Part shown: piece by piece, positions 22,801 through 24,301 of the stretch | Layout of the letters: each line of letters starts with the position of its first letter | Numbering within the stretch: the stretch's first letter is position 1 | Source of the DNA: CAYOVG01 sp964407285 | GTDB lineage: Bacteria; Desulfobacterota; Syntrophobacteria; Syntrophobacterales; Syntrophobacteraceae | Assembly (NCBI GenBank): GCA_964407285.1 | Contig: CAYOVG010000058.1 | Span: 1-24,301 of the forward strand | Length of the DNA stretch: 24,301 bases | Reading direction: 5' to 3' | Program-made: the position numbers and the translations under genes | The notes under the pieces: model-generated | What the model saw: only the letters and a program-made list of their open reading frames with translations | The model's database searches: none | What the model was told of the DNA's origin: nothing

Positions 22801-24301
22801 GAAGGTCCACCGTATTCTGCGGGACCTCGATTTCAAGTTCCGGACCGGTACCGGTGACGACGCCGATGTCGTCGATATCGACGTTACGGCAACGAATGTC
22901 GGGATACTCCTGCGGGATGACTTTGACCGGCCCCAGCAGAGTCGCCCGTTCCGGCCGGAAGAGGGTCTCCCCTCCCGTGACCCCGTGCAGGCCGTTGGAG
23001 ACGACGACGATTTCCAGTCCACCGCGGCGCTCCGCGCCGGTCATCGTGTCCATGGCCCCGGCGAGGCCGAGGAGGCTGTAGAAACCGATGTCCTGGGCCC
23101 TCCCGGCCCGCTCCATCGCCGTCACCGCATCGCCTTCCCCGTCGCTGGCGGTTACGTTCCACAGGTGGACGATTTTTTGAGGCAGCAGTCCCTGTGAACG
23201 CAGTTCCAGGAAGAGGGTCTCATACCCCTTCCGCCCGGCCGGCAGCTCGTATTCCCTTCCGCCCAGCCGGTTGAACTCCCTGCCTTCCCTCACGATCACG
23301 ACGTCCTGCCCGAGCCGTTCCAGCCCCTCCACGATCCTGTCCCCCAGGCCGCACCGGTCGGCGAACACCAGCAGGCGGAACTTTTCCAAAGCCTTTCCCT
23401 TCAACCCGCGAACCGGCAACGGCGAACGCTTCCACGAAGGGACATGGAACCAGTCCGCGATGTCGGGCCTTCTTACCGGAACGGATGTTCCAACAACCGG
23501 CAAGGGACCGGCGCTTCCCACGTTCTTCCGGGGTTCGATCCAGTAGCGCCGCCGCTCGAAGGGGTACGTGGGAAGGGGGACCCGGTAGCGCCGCTCCCCG
23601 GACCAGTAGCCTTTCCAGTCCGCCGGGACTCCCGAAATCCAGAGCCTTCCCAGGCTTGCGAGCAAAAACTCCGTGTCCGGCCCCTCCTCCTTCGGGTGGC
23701 GCATCGACGTGAACACCGCCTGCCCGGGGAGCCTGTCCGGGTGCTTCATCGCAAGCGTTGCGAGCGTGCGGCCCGGTCCCACTTCCAGGATCACCCTGCC
23801 GGGGTCTTTCATCAACTCCCCCATCCCCCGCAGGAACTGAACCGGATACCTGAGTTGTTTGGCCCAATACCGGGGATCGACGGCTTCCTCCTCGCCGATC
23901 CACGTGCCGGTCACATTCGCAATGAACGGAATGCGAGGCGGGTTCAACCTTACCTTTCCCACGCATTCCAGGAACGGTTCCACGGCGCCGTCCATCATCT
24001 CGGAATGGAATGCGTGGGAGACGTGCAGCCTGCGACATTCCACGCCCTCTCCGATGAGCCCCCGCTCCAGCACGCCGAGCGCATCCGAAGGTCCCGAAAC
24101 CACGCACTGGTTCGGGGCGTTGACCGCCGCCAGGGAAAGTCCGTCGCCACGTAGAAGCTGCTCCGCTTCCTCCGCCGGAAGGGCGACTGCAAGCATGCCC
24201 CCGGCCGGCATGGACTGCATGAGCCTCGACCTCACGCTCACCAGGCAGAGGGCGTCTTCCAGGGAGAAGACCCCGGAGAGGCACGCCGCCACGTACTCCC
24301 C
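19853..24301 (-). CDS. Type I polyketide synthase, C-terminal part: AT-KR(with inserted MT)-ACP (5' end off window)
   Basis: The frame stays open to the right edge, so the true start and any KS domain lie outside; 1482 residues are visible. It opens with GEYVAACLSGVFSLEDAL, the sequence directly after the GHS of an acyltransferase. HAFHS (about 96-99) points to malonyl-CoA. After PTYPFERRRYW comes the structural KR half (about 283-538), then the catalytic KR start YLITGGLGGVG. A methyltransferase of about 470 residues follows (EIGAGKG, LDVVHATKN, MALVESV), and the KR resumes at LEQLGAEVMVVSADVSD with Lys1138, Ser1162, Tyr1175 and Asn1179. The IED at the LDD position suggests a B-type KR. There is no DH or ER, so the product should be a 2-methyl-3-hydroxyacyl chain. 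The ACP carries Ser1374 (LGGDSLVALQ). The C-terminus is acidic (DEDDLEEEGIL), a docking-peptide type. Gly/Ala-rich linkers lie before and after the ACP. Confidence 0.92.
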   Translation of the reverse strand, partial: GEYVAACLSGVFSLEDALCLVSVRSRLMQSMPAGGMLAVALPAEEAEQLLRGDGLSLAAVNAPNQCVVSGPSDALGVLERGLIGEGVECRRLHVSHAFHSEMMDGAVEPFLECVGKVRLNPPRIPFIANVTGTWIGEEEAVDPRYWAKQLRYPVQFLRGMGELMKDPGRVILEVGPGRTLATLAMKHPDRLPGQAVFTSMRHPKEEGPDTEFLLASLGRLWISGVPADWKGYWSGERRYRVPLPTYPFERRRYWIEPRKNVGSAGPLPVVGTSVPVRRPDIADWFHVPSWKRSPLPVRGLKGKALEKFRLLVFADRCGLGDRIVEGLERLGQDVVIVREGREFNRLGGREYELPAGRKGYETLFLELRSQGLLPQKIVHLWNVTASDGEGDAVTAMERAGRAQDIGFYSLLGLAGAMDTMTGAERRGGLEIVVVSNGLHGVTGGETLFRPERATLLGPVKVIPQEYPDIRCRNVDIDDIGVVTGTGPELEIEVPQNTVDLLLAEIMTGPADPVVAYRGAHRWVQTFEPVRLEDAGPAVPFRLRERGVYLITGGLGGVGFELARHLAESVRARLALTGRSSFPERGRWEDILRSAAVTETLEGGVEVERNSTYIREDFIRSAEARIEKELGIKGIHCYPGFRETAGALCSSYVCSYLASNGVRIERGTRRLKEDLLRALRILPKFEKFFDFFIQMLVEDGIAREERGIVEFLKDEGDVGDPEDLKARAEAKYPEFQGMFQLLDHCVRHYADALSGAIEAISVVFPDGVDSLWAEAGKRTVEHQNHRVYRTLLGEIVSTAVRAVKTASGSRGGAAVPGVKDRAPGGKVRILEIGAGKGVLTQAVAPALAGENVEYHFTDLGRSFVMSARRKADELGFDFMKFGVFDITKPPREQGPEYADGSFDVVLGLDVVHATKNVGDTIANLKPLLAPGGVMALVESVRPQRWDIMCYGLAEGWWYFEDHRRASGGSPMLSPARWEEVFREQGFEYVRAYPDDEGKRSDTDCSLIVARKGTAVDGSGRPADRSRFEGNRSTGYEWGDLELLRRGDRTWDSRDLPAHEERESCYAPRIRELMELEQLGAEVMVVSADVSDLDRMRCVVEEVESRFGPIDGVIHSAVIEDKCSIRSKGTTLRENEFAPKVWGTLVLDALFRYKPLDFMVLCSSTTGVSGGFGQVGYCAANAFLDTFAHYKAAAGSQGGSHPANVISINWGRWQGVGLAVDFESWHKMRTGEELTGGMTVREGMDVFNRILSTDGLPQVIVFMEGPDPLPKWGGGAAAGSSGGRGDSGTAGSDWPGWTGGTGRTGGEVPAAAGAPKPREAERKPSAAIPHPRPALGNDYVPPESATERTITAAWQEVLGIGQVGVHDNFYELGGDSLVALQVVSRLRAAFEVELTVENLYEEPTPAALARRIEAIQWAVQGRGTGERPGTATAGVRDSAGAGRAAGAGRAAGDIGVGEFSGSGFGAAGTGAGPDEDDLEEEGIL
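19856..19888 (-). other. Acidic C-terminal docking peptide of the PKS
   Basis: The last 11 residues, DEDDLEEEGIL, are acidic with an aliphatic end, in contrast to the preceding Gly/Ala-rich linker. Such short linear peptides bind TubC-type docking domains, and the next protein begins with one. The pairing is inferred from position and character. Confidence 0.6.
19952..19993 (-). repeat. Tandem AGAGRA repeat in the PKS tail
   Basis: Residues about 1437-1450 read AGAGRAAGAGRAAG, two copies of a 6-residue unit encoded by an 18-base repeat (GCCCAGCGCCGGC words on the plus strand). It lies between the ACP and the docking peptide and is probably a flexible tether. Confidence 0.7.
21115..22525 (-). 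other. Methyltransferase domain nested inside the KR domain
   Basis: About 470 residues separate LALTGRSSFPERGRWEDIL (KR strand 2 and following helix) from IRELMELEQLGAEVMV (next KR strand). They contain a helical lid and an SAM-binding motif I (RILEIGAGKG, nt about 21794-21826), a GLDVVHATKN block with a His, and ALVESV with a Glu. The His/Glu pair is that expected of PKS C-methyltransferases. Nearly all the KR is present on the two sides, so the methyltransferase is an insertion and not a replacement. Confidence 0.8.

Noticed and set aside
21419..23197. 592-residue plus-strand frame opposite the PKS gene
   Set aside because: It lies entirely within a continuous PKS frame with AT, KR and methyltransferase motifs; no independent support.
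24290..24292. GTG as the start of the PKS gene
   Set aside because: The frame continues to the window edge as GEY, the expected residues just after GHS in an acyltransferase, so this valine codon is internal.

Overview
The window is GC-rich and carries genes of the kind found in anaerobic Desulfobacterota (the former Deltaproteobacteria), for example Syntrophobacter-like sulfate reducers or syntrophs. This rests on the mixture of genes (YcbZ/LonH-type Lon-family protease, MTH1187-type thiamine-binding protein, lone Cas6, large PKS/NRPS genes) and on word-like intergenic repeats. It is an inference from style, not a taxonomic proof. No rRNA, tRNA, insertion sequence or CRISPR array was seen.

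Left part (1-9378), accessory and housekeeping genes: a membrane-anchored SGNH hydrolase/acyltransferase-like protein (minus strand, 199-1335), followed on the plus strand by a xylose-isomerase-like TIM-barrel protein (1663-2532), an MTH1187-family thiamine-binding protein (2655-2957) bracketed by inverted CACGAAAA-type repeats, the small KH-domain RNA-binding protein KhpA (3163-3393), and a Lon-family protease with a degenerate P-loop (3503-5971). After a repeat-rich gap comes an isolated Cas6-type RAMP endoribonuclease (6531-7613), with the remains of a DUF433 gene directly behind it (7633-7836). A gap of about 0.75 kb without a credible gene leads to a short-chain dehydrogenase (8602-9378).

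Right part (9425-24301, minus strand, at least 14.9 kb): one operon of three assembly-line genes, read from right to left. The first is the 3' part of a PKS gene that runs off the window (AT, KR with a C-methyltransferase inserted inside it, ACP, acidic tail). It overlaps by 4 bases an NRPS gene (TubC docking domain-C-A-T-E), which is followed after 25 bases by a second NRPS gene (C-A-T-E). The domain logic fits together. The acidic PKS tail faces a TubC-type docking domain. The first NRPS ends in an epimerization domain with a communication-donor-like tail, and the second starts with a matching D-residue-accepting condensation domain. The predicted segment made here is a 2-methyl-3-hydroxyacyl unit, then a D-configured residue (pocket loosely Gln-like), then a D-configured residue (pocket close to threonine).

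The last NRPS ends in an epimerization domain and another donor-like tail, and no thioesterase or reductase domain follows. The chain must therefore be passed to a protein encoded elsewhere or be released in an unusual way. The most unusual features are the methyltransferase nested in the ketoreductase, the many Gly/Ala/Asp low-complexity expansions inside the megasynthases, the missing termination module, and the orphan Cas6 with no array in sight.
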